DNA from: Montifringilla adamsi
Lineage: Eukaryota > Chordata > Aves > Passeriformes > Passeridae
DNA: 64,000 bases
NCBI GenBank assembly: GCA_017590115.1
Contig: JAGGNK010006892.1
Location: 14,981,736 to 15,045,735, forward strand
Direction: 5' to 3'
Within the stretch, counting starts at the first letter, position 1. Each line of letters begins with the position of its first letter. The translations under genes were made by a program, and so were the position numbers. The notes below the pieces were generated by a model, which did not search any database, had not been told where the DNA came from, and worked only from the letters and a program-made list of their open reading frames with translations. Positions 1 through 11,268 of the stretch are shown here, in pieces.

Positions 1-1159
1 TGAACTCCAGACTTTAACAAGGCAGCTCTACCACTAAATCAGATGATCAGTGAATTAAATCTTGGAGCTCAATTGACTCCCACTCTATCACTGAGTATGG
101 ATTGCTGTGCACAGGCACAAGTCTGTGGATTTCAGAAACACAGATGTATTTCAGTAGACTGTAGCCCTAATCTTCCCCCAAACCAGCATGCACACATGGT
201 AAGACTCTGGTATTTACAACCTCAGAAGCTGTATTAAATAACATTCTGGTGGCCACTTCACTCATAATTTTGAAAATAGCTAAGCCTTCTTTTAAAGTTT
301 ATCAGGACAAAATGTGGCAGCAAAACAGATTGAGCCATCTACAGTGCTACCACATCTGTTTTGTGGTAGCAAAACATATCTAGTGGAGATTCCCATCTAC
401 AGTGGAGCTTCCGTCTTTACACAAGGTAGTTGAGCAAACAGCTGAGTTAACTTAAGCTGCTGGCATTACCTCTGCAGTTTGATATTAGACCTTAGCTTGA
501 CAAACAGGTTCAGCAACATTTTTACCTGATACACAGTGCCCCAAGAGCCGTGTTGAAAGTTGCTACTTCATTCTGCTGAAATCTGGTAGTGGTGGGAGTA
601 GGCAGCATGTCAGTCTTGCTTCATAAGGCTTGTCTGCAACTCCCTAATGCTGGCTCAGCTGACATTTTAATTCCAGCATTTTTATTCATATCAGATTTTT
701 TTCCCCACTGTTTCTTATTTACATGCACTTTCTAAGATGGCTTTTGATTCCTAAAGTGTCATCCACAGCAAAAGGAAAGCTGTCAAGTTTTTCCAGGGGC
801 AAGAGAGGGTATTTTTTAAGCTGATGTTGTTGTGATGCAGCTGTTAGATTTCTGCTCCTCTGCTGATTTCTGCTCTGTAATCACTGAGACTACCACCAAA
901 AGGTGCACAATTTTTGCAATACGCTTCTCAAACTTCTGCATTTAAAAGACTCTTGTCAACAAGCTCCCTGTCTTTGAATGAAAACCCTGTGTGGAGTTTG
1001 ATCATTTTCTCTTGCACATTTTCCCTACACCAATATTTATTGTACTGCATATACAAGTCGGCTTTTCAGCTGTGCTTTATTTTTTTAGTAGAAAGGGAAG
1101 CAAGGTGGAAGTCATGGAATCAATTAATTCCCTAATTCATTACTGTTCAGATGGAGTAC
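1..1159 (-). other. ZDHHC20 intron 10 (partial)
   Basis: AT-rich intron sequence with no exon recognised. It contains a small hairpin and repeat at 312-404, listed separately. Short ORFs at 43-237 and 914-1179 lack any recognisable protein pattern. Confidence 0.7.
312..404. repeat. imperfect direct repeat with a 10-bp hairpin
   Basis: Two similar segments start tgtgg(c/t)agcaaaaca and end catctacagtg (312-345 and 362-404). Between them, 345-354 and 362-371 are exact reverse complements around a 7-nt loop. Likely a local duplication. Confidence 0.55.
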
Positions 1160-1286
1160 CTGGTAAAGATAGGAAGTAACCAATACTTCTTTTCATCTCC
1201 AAAAACTTCCCTTAGATTTTTGCTGCATCCAAGAGAAAAGCCATTTTTGTCAGGACCATTTCGAAATGTGGGTGCACGGAATGTTT
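1160..1286 (-). CDS. ZDHHC20: ZDHHC20 coding exon 10 (PaCCT region)
   Basis: 127 nt. It completes Glu252, then encodes [35 protein letters not shown] and LLPIFT, ending with two bases. Acceptor ttttattttacag, donor gtactc. NGFSLGxSKNxxxVFG is the palmitoyltransferase-conserved C-terminal (PaCCT) motif, whose Asn packs against the active-site region. Leu replaces the Trp of human SKNWRQVFG. The next exon (SLGDG...FPTRLV in relatives) was searched for in 1-1159 and not found. Confidence 0.95.
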
Positions 1287-2878
1287 CTGTAAAATAAAAA
1301 CATGCAATTCCTTAAACCAGTAAGGAGTCTGGGAACATGAAGAAACAAACCCAAACTTCTCTGCTGTGGAGCCTGTTTTGGGCAAGGTGAGGTGATGTTG
1401 ATGTATATGTTATGGGGAGAAAAAAAAATTTAAAAATCTCAAGTAATCATAGGGGGAAAAAAAAATCACAGGGTTAGGGAAAAATAAGAAAATCAGGTAA
1501 GGAGAACAGTCACCTTGTCAACTTTCTCACTTTACATTTAACAAAGTCTGAGATAAAGCTAAGTACCATGAGCATGCCAAAGATAACCACATATATCCCT
1601 TATTCCTTGGTGACTTGCTCTCTCTTCAGCCTTCTTTCAGCAGATGACTTTCCCTTTTAGGAATAATTTACCATAAGCACTGCTGGACCTAAGCCCATAC
1701 AGAAGAGGTTTTTCCACATCTGCCAAATTAGGAAGCTGAATTAAGAGCTTCCCGTGCTATCAGAGGAAGATGAAATCTATTACATTAGAAACAGACACAC
1801 CATGAACTATAGCAAAGCACCATCATCTTTCTACTCAGTCCAGTTACACCCTTGGCCAAGAACTGAGACGACTCATTGCTCTCCCTCCATACTAATATCT
1901 TGTCTTTTAAGATAATGATCCAGAAAGCAGATAAAGAACTGTGTTGCCAATTATGACCACTGACTTTTGGGTAAGGAATATGTTGAAGTTTTCTTCAAAG
2001 CTAAAAAGAAACTGTGAATATTCCTTACCTGTAGATATGTCAAAAGAAAAATAATTCAAATAACTGTACTATCAACCAATCAAAAAATTATAGCAAAAAA
2101 ATTCTAGCTGAAAATTATTTTACTTTTAATCAACCCACTTATTTTTGAGGCTAGAAATTTAAATTCCAATGAAAGAATGAGATTTTGACTTACTACTCAG
2201 TTGTAGAAATACTCATCAGTCTCTGTCCCCCCACACACTGCAAAAAGCACTCTCAAGTGTTTCCTAGCAAGAACTTCAAATGCTTTAATTAAATGCACAT
2301 AGCTTTTTTTTTATACTGATCAATGCCATTTAAAATGTTTAGGCATAAAATGATGGGAATCTCTTATTACCTAGGAAATGTGCATCAGTGTTTTCATTTT
2401 TATCACACTGTTACAAGCCACTTCCTAATAGTGTCAGGTTTTTTTTCACAGGATTTAAGAATACTTGTTTGTATCTAGTTCAAAATGCAGTACATGTTCA
2501 TGCACAGCAGAGCCTCTGACTTGGTAGGGGATACCCAGCTACTCAAAGTATTAAAACAACAGAGTGGCAAGTAGCAATTGGGTTACATCACACTTTAAAA
2601 TCACAACCAAAATGGATGCTGCTGCAGAGGTCTCAAAAATACAAACAAAAGAAATAAGCAGTCATCATGCATCTGAATGCTTGGTTCCAGCAGAGGACCC
2701 CCCACAGGCTTCATCTTCCCATTTTTTTCATCTTTAATTACTTCCACCAAATATGCTTCTTATTGCACAGTATTGAAAAAATCCATTTATATGTGATGAC
2801 ATATCATGTAGGCCTCACATTCTCACTGAATTGTTGTTCTTCTGGACCACGAAAAGTTTCATATCCCAATGAACTGAC
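1287..2878 (-). other. ZDHHC20 intron 9
   Basis: 1.6 kb, AT-rich, with A-runs near 1420-1470. No repeat family or coding signal recognised. Confidence 0.8.
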
Positions 2879-3011
2879 CTATAGTTGATCTGTTTTTGCC
2901 AACTAGCCAGCAATGGTAGCTGAAGAGTGACAGTATGCTGATGAAGAACATGGCTGCCACAAAGAAAAGGAATAGTACGTGGAACTTTGCATGGGTATCT
3001 GGCAATTCATT
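2879..3011 (-). CDS. ZDHHC20: ZDHHC20 coding exon 9 (TM4)
   Basis: 133 nt, 44 codons plus one base, residues 208-251 when exon 8 is included. Acceptor ctttctccgcag, donor gtcagt. The peptide starts NELPDTHAKFHVLFLFFVAA and continues through TM4 to SYHCWLVGKNRSTI. The final G joins AA of exon 10 to give Glu, making STIE, the position of the TTxE motif of the family. This exon separates ZDHHC20 from ZDHHC2 (which has SVSLSSLFGYHCWLVSKN, recalled). Confidence 0.96.
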
Positions 3012-4106
3012 CTGCGGAGAAAGAGAGAAAGAGATTAATATGTTAACACTTCTCAGCAACTAAGGCACTATTGTTGCTGAACACTTCCTGCCACACCCAG
3101 ACTGCTATAGGTCTTTCACCTCAGTTTTTGCCAAGAAAGAAAAGCAGCAGCCTTTTTTTCCATGTTAAACAACATGGAAAAACATGTTAAAGATGTTAAA
3201 CAACAGCATTTAAATCTCATGGGTACCCCTTCCCCCATATTTAGTATTATTGTGAGTGCACTTGTTCATCTGTGGTTTTCAAATACACAGTAGGGGGCAA
3301 GGCAAAACATTTTCTATACCAGAAAATGTTAACTGTGCAGCCAACAGCCAAAGAGACATGGGGAAAATATGTCCAAAGTCATTTCCTCTGAAGGGGAAAA
3401 AAAGGGCAGTTCCTGCCACAAGGTAGTAATACTGAACCTAATTCTCAACTGGTATAATGAACATAAAAGGTAAATGGCTGTCATGAACAAGTCCTAAACA
3501 CGACATGGGATAGAGCTCCAATTTTTTATTACCTCTAATGTTTAAGCAACAACAAGCATGTACCTAGCAAAACAAATTTGCCACGTCTGACCAGGTAGAA
3601 GTGAATCACCAGAAATCTATGTGGAAAACAACAATTTCAGTATAACCACCATAAAGAAACCAATCTCCACCCGTATCAAATTGTCAATTCCACCCCAAAC
3701 TATTTTCAGACTTTCAAAAGGCCAATGGGATTTGCAATAATACTATTCCAGCTCTATATCCTCAAAATCACAGCACTTTCAAGCAGCTGACCTTTAACAA
3801 CATTATGAAAGCAGAGAGGCTATTTTTACTCAGCTATTTACTTAGCATTACTGCCATTACTTTTTCCATTAGCACATTCAGTACACCCATTTATCTCTAG
3901 CTTTCTTTTTTAAGCTAAAACACATTTCAATTAAGATCAAGTGCACATAGGTATATCCATTTCCCTGTACATGGCTTATATTTATAGGCAACAGTTTACT
4001 AGTTTCCTTCCTTCTGTGATGATGTAAATACCTGCCATGAATGACTGGACTAGAAAAATTGTAGTAGGAACCACATTTAAATAATGACAGCAATATTGGA
4101 TTTTAC
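3012..4106 (-). other. ZDHHC20 intron 8
   Basis: 1.1 kb intron between the 36-nt cassette exon and exon 9. A short local repeat of catgttaaa/gatgttaaacaac occurs at about 3161-3205. Nothing else is recognised. Confidence 0.75.
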
Positions 4107-4142
4107 CTTTGGACAATTCTCTGCAGCTTTCCTGCGGCAAAG
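4107..4142 (-). CDS. ZDHHC20: ZDHHC20 coding exon 8 (36-nt cassette microexon, LCRR)
   Basis: Acceptor ttgtctttctttgcgcaaag, donor gtaaaa. Exactly 12 codons: LCRRKAAENCPK. Both flanking junctions are phase 0, so it can be included or skipped without changing frame. From memory, zebrafish ZDHHC20 has LCRRRAIEHCPE at the same place between FIKFWT and the LPDTHAKF segment, while the main human isoform goes directly from FIKFWT to NEL. The insert lies in the luminal loop between TM3 and TM4 and adds two Cys and three basic residues. Expression cannot be judged from DNA alone. Confidence 0.85.
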
Positions 4143-6918
4143 CTTTGCGCAAAGAAAGACAATTTATTAAACACTAGTATTATGTTAAGACAGGGTGTTT
4201 GAAAACAGCACAGGCTTTGTTAAGAACAAAATGGTTGGTGTGCAAATGTGCTCTTGGATGTGCCAATTTCCAAAGCACATCAGCAGCTTTAGCCCCTGTT
4301 CTCCAAGAAAATGAAGAAGTACACAAGAGCCTGCTACTAACTTCCAAGGCATGAAATCTTCTACTGAAGCATAATGTATTGGAATTCAGATTGGGACTGG
4401 ATCCTTTCAACTGGTTGCTCAGCTTGGTCAGCATGACTACACCAATTTCCTTCTTTGCTAGTTATTTCCATCACAAATAAGAGTTATGTGAATATTCTGT
4501 ATGATGAAGCCATTACAAAGGTCTGAAAAGCTCAGAATACTCCTGAGGTATAAAGTAATGGTTTATTAATTACAAACCTTTCTGACTTCAGAAGATATCC
4601 ATTACCATTAGATGTAGTTTTAGCCAAAACCATAAAAAATAAATTGCCATTCTTTGCACAATTTTCTTCATTTAAAAGAGATCAGATAACAAATCAGTAC
4701 AGTTTTTCTTCTTCCTAGCTTCCTTCAATGTAGAGCAGTTTGTAGGATGTATCTTTAGTACAACACCTGAAATTGAACCAGTGCTTGAGAAAACAAAGGA
4801 AGAAACATGAAAGCTTGGTTCAAATTACCTTTTAAATTCTGAACTTTATACCTAAAGAGTGGTATCTTGGCTAAGATGCTAGCACTTAACTGATCTGTTG
4901 TAGGCAAGATGTATGGCTTTTAAATTCCATTAACATGTGCAAAAAGCTAAGGGAGAGCCCAAGCATCTACACTAGTCAGGCAGATATACACAGCATTTTC
5001 AAAAGTGCTAGCTGCCATCAGATAATTCTACAGTAAGCAAATGACAAGCGAAGTCCAGCTCTCTAAACTGCCATTTAAGTTCACTTTCTTTTTACTGGCA
5101 ATTTTATTACTTATTTACTGACAATTCGTGCAACAGTCACTCTTCCATCTGCAGTAGGGATATATTGTGTTTTGCGATTCGCTGAAATCCAGCCTCACAA
5201 AATACTCCAGTTGCTGCTTATTCCTAAGCTTCATGTTGAAGCAATAGTAACTCTTTCTACCTCAAAGCACACTGCAGCGTTCCCCACCTGCCCAACTGAT
5301 TTTTGTAACTTGAATTCCTATGACTTTTTTGAAACTACATATTTAAACAAAATAATTCTCTACAAGGAATTCTGAGGAGCTTATTCTGATGTTAAAAGAG
5401 CAGCAGCAACTTAGTCTTTGTGTGTTCTGTGGGTCAGAAAATCTAAGTTTGTTTCACTTGCATCTTCCTAAACCAGCAGCTCTAAAACCTGGAGGATTTT
5501 TTGAATTATGCATGAATAATCTGCACGATCCCCAGGGGGCATTTACCTCTTCTGACTACCCAGTTTCAGCCACTGGTTCTAACTTCCTGAATGACAGTTG
5601 CAGAACTGAAGCATCTTTCAAAAAAGGCCAATTCTTTACTGGAGAGAAGCATGCAGTCTTTGAGTGTGTATAACAAGCTTATTCACAGTGGTGTTCTAGC
5701 AGCAGTCCACATGACCCCCGCATGTGAAAAGAGAGCAAAACTTCAGACATTGGTTATTTAAGATCATTATGCTCAGCAGCGGCACAGAAGCAGAGACTTG
5801 CAGGTGAGAGAGCTGCAGAGTTTACAAAAGAAAGCAATTTGCAAAACACAATCTGGACCTTAGCACACAATAGGCTGAAGCCAGTCACTATTCAAGAGTC
5901 CCCTACAAACTCCTTCCAAACAGTCACTTGATTGGTATCAGGTCATAAAACCCTTCAAACAAAAAGGGCTGTCTGAGCTTGATTTGTTCCTCATTTTTCA
6001 GGACATGTACCACATCCTTTATTTAGCTATACTCAGGAATGAAAATTAAGCTGGAGGACAGTGAAAGACACTGAAAATGTCTGGAAAACATAATGGTGGC
6101 AGTGCAGCAAGAATAAGAACAGACACAAATATAAGCTGGGAAGCATCACCTGCACTGTGTAAACAAGGCATCAAGCACTGGGCATCCAGCCAGTGGTGGT
6201 GTTTGTGTCAAAGACATTTGGTTAAACTGGCATTTTATCTTTAACAACCTCTGAGGTAGAAATACAGATGTCATAAATATAGAAAAAGCAGTTATAGATA
6301 TTAACACAGAAATCAGTCACATTCCCTTGATCTACAAAACAGATTTTAACATCAGCATTAGGGTGCAAGCCTGTGGTAAACACTTCCAGCCAGTGTAGTT
6401 GTTCCACTATTGTATGCACAGAATCAAGACCTTTCTTCAGCACTTCTGCATAGAGCATGAAATGTGCTGTGTAAGTCTTGCACGTGCAAGTAGAAATACA
6501 AAGGTTTTCTTCAAAAGAAGAATTTGGTAGGTGTGCATGTCTCACAATGTTCCAAGTATCTGCGTAGGAGCATCATGTCTCTATGCAAGTATTATCAACA
6601 ATGCAAAACAATGGATTGCTACATTTGTGTAGTTAGCACATACACCTCCACAACCTTGTAACAACTTCTTCCCCCAGGCTACATTCCCCAAGAAGCAGTC
6701 CATACTTCTTTCCAACACTGGATGTATCTAGTAGTTTGTTGCACAGTCTATGAAAAACATTTGTGACCAAGCAAAAAATAAGCACTACCTTCTGAAGGGA
6801 TACTGTAACATTTCCTGTAGTCAAGCTTTGGGAGGAAAAATCAACCTTGATTTGCTCAGTTTTAAAGCATGGTGCTAATAACACCAAGCTTGTGGGTTTT
6901 TAATCCCCATATGGGCCG

Positions 6919-6987
6919 TTTACTGAAGAGTTGGATTCGATGATTCTTGAGGGTCCCTTCCAACTCAAAATATTCAGTGGTTCTGTG
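6919..6987 (+). mobile_element. CR1 LINE 3'-end fragment
   Basis: The stretch reads ttggattcgatgattcttga, then gggtcccttccaactcaaaa and ends with a degraded ttctgtg. This is the sense-strand 3' end of avian CR1. About 70 bp remain. Confidence 0.75.
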
Positions 6988-7607
6988 CATCTAGACAGCC
7001 TCAACAGCAAATGTCCAAACAGCAATCTGTCTGGTGCTGTAGCAGATAAAGCTGAGGATTAGCAATATACTGAAGCAGTCTACAGACAGCATGTGTCAGC
7101 AGCATTCTGCTTTGGTTTGCATGCAGATGTAGAGAGAACCTTCCAAGAGAGCACTTGCCTAAAAGCTTATGTACAAGAGACATACAAAAATTTGCAAGCC
7201 TACATGATAATGGAGCTGCCACCTCTTTCTGGAAATGTACTTTAATAAGTCAGTTATAAACTCAGAAGTTTCTTAGCTTTGTGAAGTGGGTGACTTAATG
7301 TGAGTAAAGTGAGTCAGAGACCTATTCTGCTCATAAGATCAGGGCATCGCCAGATTCTGTCTTGGAAGTATCCGGAATTGAAAGCAAGTACACAACTACA
7401 TTGTCTATTGTTACATTTCAGAAGTAGTCCATTCTTGCAGGAAGCATTTTCAACAACTGGATCAGTAATAAAAAAAATAATCCCTCTTAAGTTTACTTCC
7501 TCTGCTCGAGAGTCCACTTCAACATTGTGTCCGATGAGCTTTGGAAGAGTCCTGCTGCAAACACTGGTATTAAATGTTTGTTCATTGTAGGCAGTTGTCC
7601 TGTGGCC

Positions 7608-7622
7608 TTTTTTTTTTTTTTT
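7608..7622. repeat. poly-T run (15 nt)
   Basis: Uninterrupted T tract, A-run on the gene's sense strand, with no recognisable element attached. Confidence 0.9.
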
Positions 7623-8770
7623 GCACTAACAATTATAAAGTAATGTAACAAAGCAAATTCTTTTTTCTTTTTTTTGCTCAAGCACTGACTGGTAAATAAG
7701 CAAGAGCGCATCTGCAGTTTCCTTAGAAATTGCATACAAAGCACTGGAAAGCAGCGCAGCCAGGCAGATGTTTGGAAATGGCAAAGTCACAGATTGAAAA
7801 TTTAACTATTTTACAGCCAAGCAAGACTGAACAGCAGAATCAGACCATTTAATCTGAAGTATCTTTTAAGACCCAGCTATGACTGATAAACATGTTTATG
7901 GCTTTCATTTCACAGTACTGACAGCTCAGTTCCCACATGGCTCCTTGCTCTCCAGTGACAGGCTGCTATACAGAACCCACAGGTTAAGAGAAACGCAGTA
8001 CTTTGGCAGATCAGACCCACAAGTTTAGATGAACACAAACTTCTTTGCACAGTTTATCTTACCTAATGCCAACTGTCTCAAAGTACAGCTATTTTGGATA
8101 CATGATCAAGCTTCTCTTACCCTGACATGGCAGCAACCTTTTGCTCCAATAAAGCAAGTATCAGTATCTACTGCTGCAGATAATTACTACTTTTCCCAGT
8201 TACTCTGACAGCAGCCAGCATTTAAGAAATATGTGGTATTATTTACCCAAAGATGCGATTGAGACCTTCCACTTGTGGTAACTTTTAGAGCGGTCATTAA
8301 TGGAAACAGATTAAGGGAATTCTGCCACTAACACTTCAGCCTAGGGATGGGAAGGCACACTACAAGTTTTTGTAGATGAAAGGGAACAACTAGAAGGCAC
8401 TGTGTTCAGCCTGGAATGTGACTGGAACAAAGCTGATAGGAACAATATAACACTGACACACAAGGATGGTTGGCTTCACATAAATGTTATTAAACATACT
8501 AAGATGCATGTATGTGTATTAACCATTTGACAACTAGCAACAGTTGCAAGGAAGATGTATAGAATTCATACTGTACATATCTTAGCTTTCTATTCATACC
8601 AGGTCATAAAAACCACTAATACAAAGTTCAAACATGCCTATGTAGGGACTCCAAAACAGAGCTCAGACAGTTCCCAACAAATTAATCTGCCTTATGTGAC
8701 AGCAGACTATCCATAGATAAGTCTGGGAAGATACAAAATTCTTATTTACATTTCACATTTGTCAGTATTT

Positions 8771-8802
8771 AATATATACACATATATATATATATATATA
8801 AT
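8771..8802. repeat. (TA)n microsatellite
   Basis: About 30 bp of alternating A and T with one CA interruption near 8779-8782. Likely length-variable. Confidence 0.9.
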
Positions 8803-9152
8803 CGTATACATATGCAATTGTTTGATAGGGTCTGTTCCTTCTTTATCTACATATCTGTATCCCAGTCTCACAAAAACCTGAGCTGTGCCATTCAATTTTG
8901 ATGGAGCAGAGAAATTGCACAGTGTCCTCATCAAAACTCCTTCCCCCCAGTTACTCATCCTGTGCAGTGTAATACATTTACTTCATCAAAATTCATAAGG
9001 TTCTCCTGCTTCAGTCACTTTGATTGATGTCATTAATGATAGTGAACCACAGAACAGAGTAAATTGTGAATGACAACATGCTGATGCAGCCTTCAATAAC
9101 ACATGCAGGATTAAACAAATGAACAACAACCAAAAAAAGCCTTAGAACTTAC

Positions 9153-9273
9153 TGTCCAAAACTTTATGAAGTACTGCAAGACTGTAGCAGCAACAAACAA
9201 ACAGTACAGTAAGGAATACATTAAAAACAGGAGGAAGAATTTGTAGTTAGAAAATCCCACACAATTATTCACC
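9153..9273 (-). CDS. ZDHHC20: ZDHHC20 coding exon 7 (end of DHHC domain, TM3)
   Basis: 121 nt. It completes Trp155, then residues 156-195, beginning [13 protein letters not shown] and ending [11 protein letters not shown]. Acceptor ctccttctag, donor gtaagt, ending in phase 0. TM3 covers about 167-187. Tyr178 corresponds to human Tyr181, which with Ser29 caps the acyl-chain cavity and helps set chain-length preference. Both are conserved here, so C16-type specificity is a fair inference. Confidence 0.96.
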
Positions 9274-11198
9274 CTAGAAGGAGGGGAAAGAGAAAAAGGT
9301 TACTAAGGTATACAAAAAATAAAACAAACAAAAAATCCACAATACATTGCAGAGCAAAATGTGTATGATGTCAGTGGTATGTTCAAAACATTCTGGCACC
9401 AGTGTTTCAGAAGCATTTTAAGCCACTACTTTGAAGGAAATTTCTCAGGCTGAATGATCTGGGCCTCTCACATGAATTTTGCCCCCCATGATTCTGTAGG
9501 CCAGGACATGAGCTGGCAAAGCGTTACAATACAGACAGTCCGTACAGGAAGCAATTCCCACTACAAACTAACTGCAGTCAGCAGAGAAAGCAACAGGAAC
9601 CTCACCATCAATTCCAGTGCATGCTGCTTTGGTTACAAAACTATCCCTAAGTCAACTACTGGTAGTAATGTTTTTCACAGTGATAGCAGATAATATTTTT
9701 ACTGACTACCAGTGAATACAAACTGCAGAAGAGTCTGTCTGAGTGGGTCATGCATATCATCTAGAATCCAGAAATTGCTCTCCCATTGCAGTGGGTATCT
9801 CCTCTCCTGCTAACACCAACAGACTAAACAAAAGAAAGAAATGGATTTTCTCACTGGTCTCGTTAATGTCAAGGTTTCTCTATACAAGGAGAAATTGCAT
9901 GATTTGGACTACTGGGCTTACAACTTTACACAGCATCACACATTTATTCCACATATTAAAGAACTTCAGTGGAAATCAAGGTTTACTCCAGAAGTTCATT
10001 TTTGAAGCAGCATCTAATTAATCATTCTTATACTGATTTTTTTTTTTTAATAAACTTACCATGGACAGTGGTGGTCCATTTTTAATACACATCTGAAAGA
10101 GAGAATTTCCAGCAAGTTAAGACAAAAAATACATTTTCTTTCCAAGACATGTTACTTTAGCTTCTACAGTTTTGGGTGTTGTTTTTTATTGATTGATTTT
10201 TTCAAGTATTTTGGACTACTGTATCTTTTCCAAGCCCTTCTCAATCATACACATTCTCTATATTAGAGCAGCTGTTCTTTCACCCAAAAGTACCAATTGA
10301 AATTCAGAAGAGTTATGAGAAGAGTTTCTTAAATTAGCATGGGGAGCACTACTGAGCAACACCATGTACCAGTTCATTAAGCCACACTAGTTTTATGTGC
10401 GTGCAGAGAAAACAAATCCAAAGGATCTGTCAGGGTTATGTGGATAAGGTGTGTTACCTGGCATTCACTTCAACTAGGTCTACCTTAGGGCTATTTTTTC
10501 TACCATTTTGTTTGCTGCTTGTCTTTTTTTTTTTTTAAGTTAATGGAGGAAAAGATCAGCACAAAGGGCAATTTGAATAGTTCACATGCCACTTTAATCC
10601 ACTTTTAAAGTAAAGACAGATACTGAACATTTCAGACACAGAGACATTCATTGTATTTGCTAACAAATTTGATTTTAGCCAAAAGATGTGTATTAGGTTC
10701 TTCAGTTAACGAGATTTCCTCAAGCTCAGCCTACTGAAGTCTCATGCATAGCACCAGCCTGCAGTGCCTGTGCAGACTCCTCTGATGACTCACAATGAAA
10801 CAGGGAATAGCAGTGATGTTTTCGAAATGTTAAAGGCATGTGACTCTACTGTCAATTTTTGAGATAAACATTTTTAGCAGAACACATCTGTTTCAAAGCT
10901 ACAGAAACAAGATACAATGAAACAGTTCAATAATAAGCTTTAGCTGATGCTGGTATCTCAGACCTACCTTTCTTTACTTTCAGTCTATCTTATTACTTTT
11001 TAATTAGTTTATTTTTTAATATAAGCTTTGTTTTACAAAGCTACAAGCAGGTTTCCTAAAAAGTTCTGCTACTTTAGACAACAGGGCTGTACCATGATAT
11101 TGCACCAACAGAAGGAACTGACCCACGGAAGACATGAACACACTAAAGTGATGATTGCAGGAAAGAGAAAATCTGTAATTCCAGATTCAGACACTTAC
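9274..11198 (-). other. ZDHHC20 introns 6 and 5 (flanking the 33-nt exon)
   Basis: Intron 6 (9274-10059) and intron 5 (10093-11198). The sequence just downstream of the exon 6 donor on the sense strand is A-rich (plus-strand T run at about 10037-10048). No repeats or other exons are recognised. Confidence 0.75.
10060..10092 (-). CDS. ZDHHC20: ZDHHC20 coding exon 6 (33-nt exon carrying DHHC)
   Basis: The exon encodes CVLKMDHHCPW (residues 145-155, with split codons at both ends). Acceptor tctctctttcag, donor gtaagt. Asp150-His151-His152-Cys153 is the catalytic motif. Cys153 forms the acyl-enzyme and corresponds to human Cys156. The exon is a multiple of three with phase 2 on both sides, so omitting it would keep frame and remove the active site. 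Confidence 0.96.
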
Positions 11199-11268
11199 AC
11201 GTCACATGCAGAACAGTGGTGGCAGCGGTCAGGTTTGATCAGCTGGCATCGATCACAGTATCTGATTG
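11199..11268 (-). CDS. ZDHHC20: ZDHHC20 coding exon 5 (zinc-binding Cys-rich domain)
   Basis: 70 nt. It completes Ala121, then encodes IRYCDRCQLIKPDRCHHCS and ACD, ending with two bases of Val144. Acceptor ttaaatacag, donor gtaagt. The CxxC, PDRxHHC and CxxC pattern supplies Cys and His ligands for the two structural zinc ions of the DHHC domain. The acceptor has a weak pyrimidine tract. Together with the tiny exon that follows, this makes the catalytic region dependent on several weakly defined exons. Confidence 0.96.

Larger units (their letters stand above)
4143..9152 (-). other. ZDHHC20 intron 7
   Basis: 5 kb intron upstream of the cassette exon. It holds a short CR1 3' fragment (6919-6987), a poly-T run (7608-7622) and an AT dinucleotide run (8771-8802). 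ORFs at 5389-5673, 6222-6545 and 6633-6887 do not resemble any family I know and are treated as chance. Confidence 0.75.

Noticed and set aside
6222..6887. Two minus-strand open frames of 107 and 84 residues
   Set aside because: No family likeness, no start or splice context, and they lie within a ZDHHC20 intron next to a CR1 fragment.
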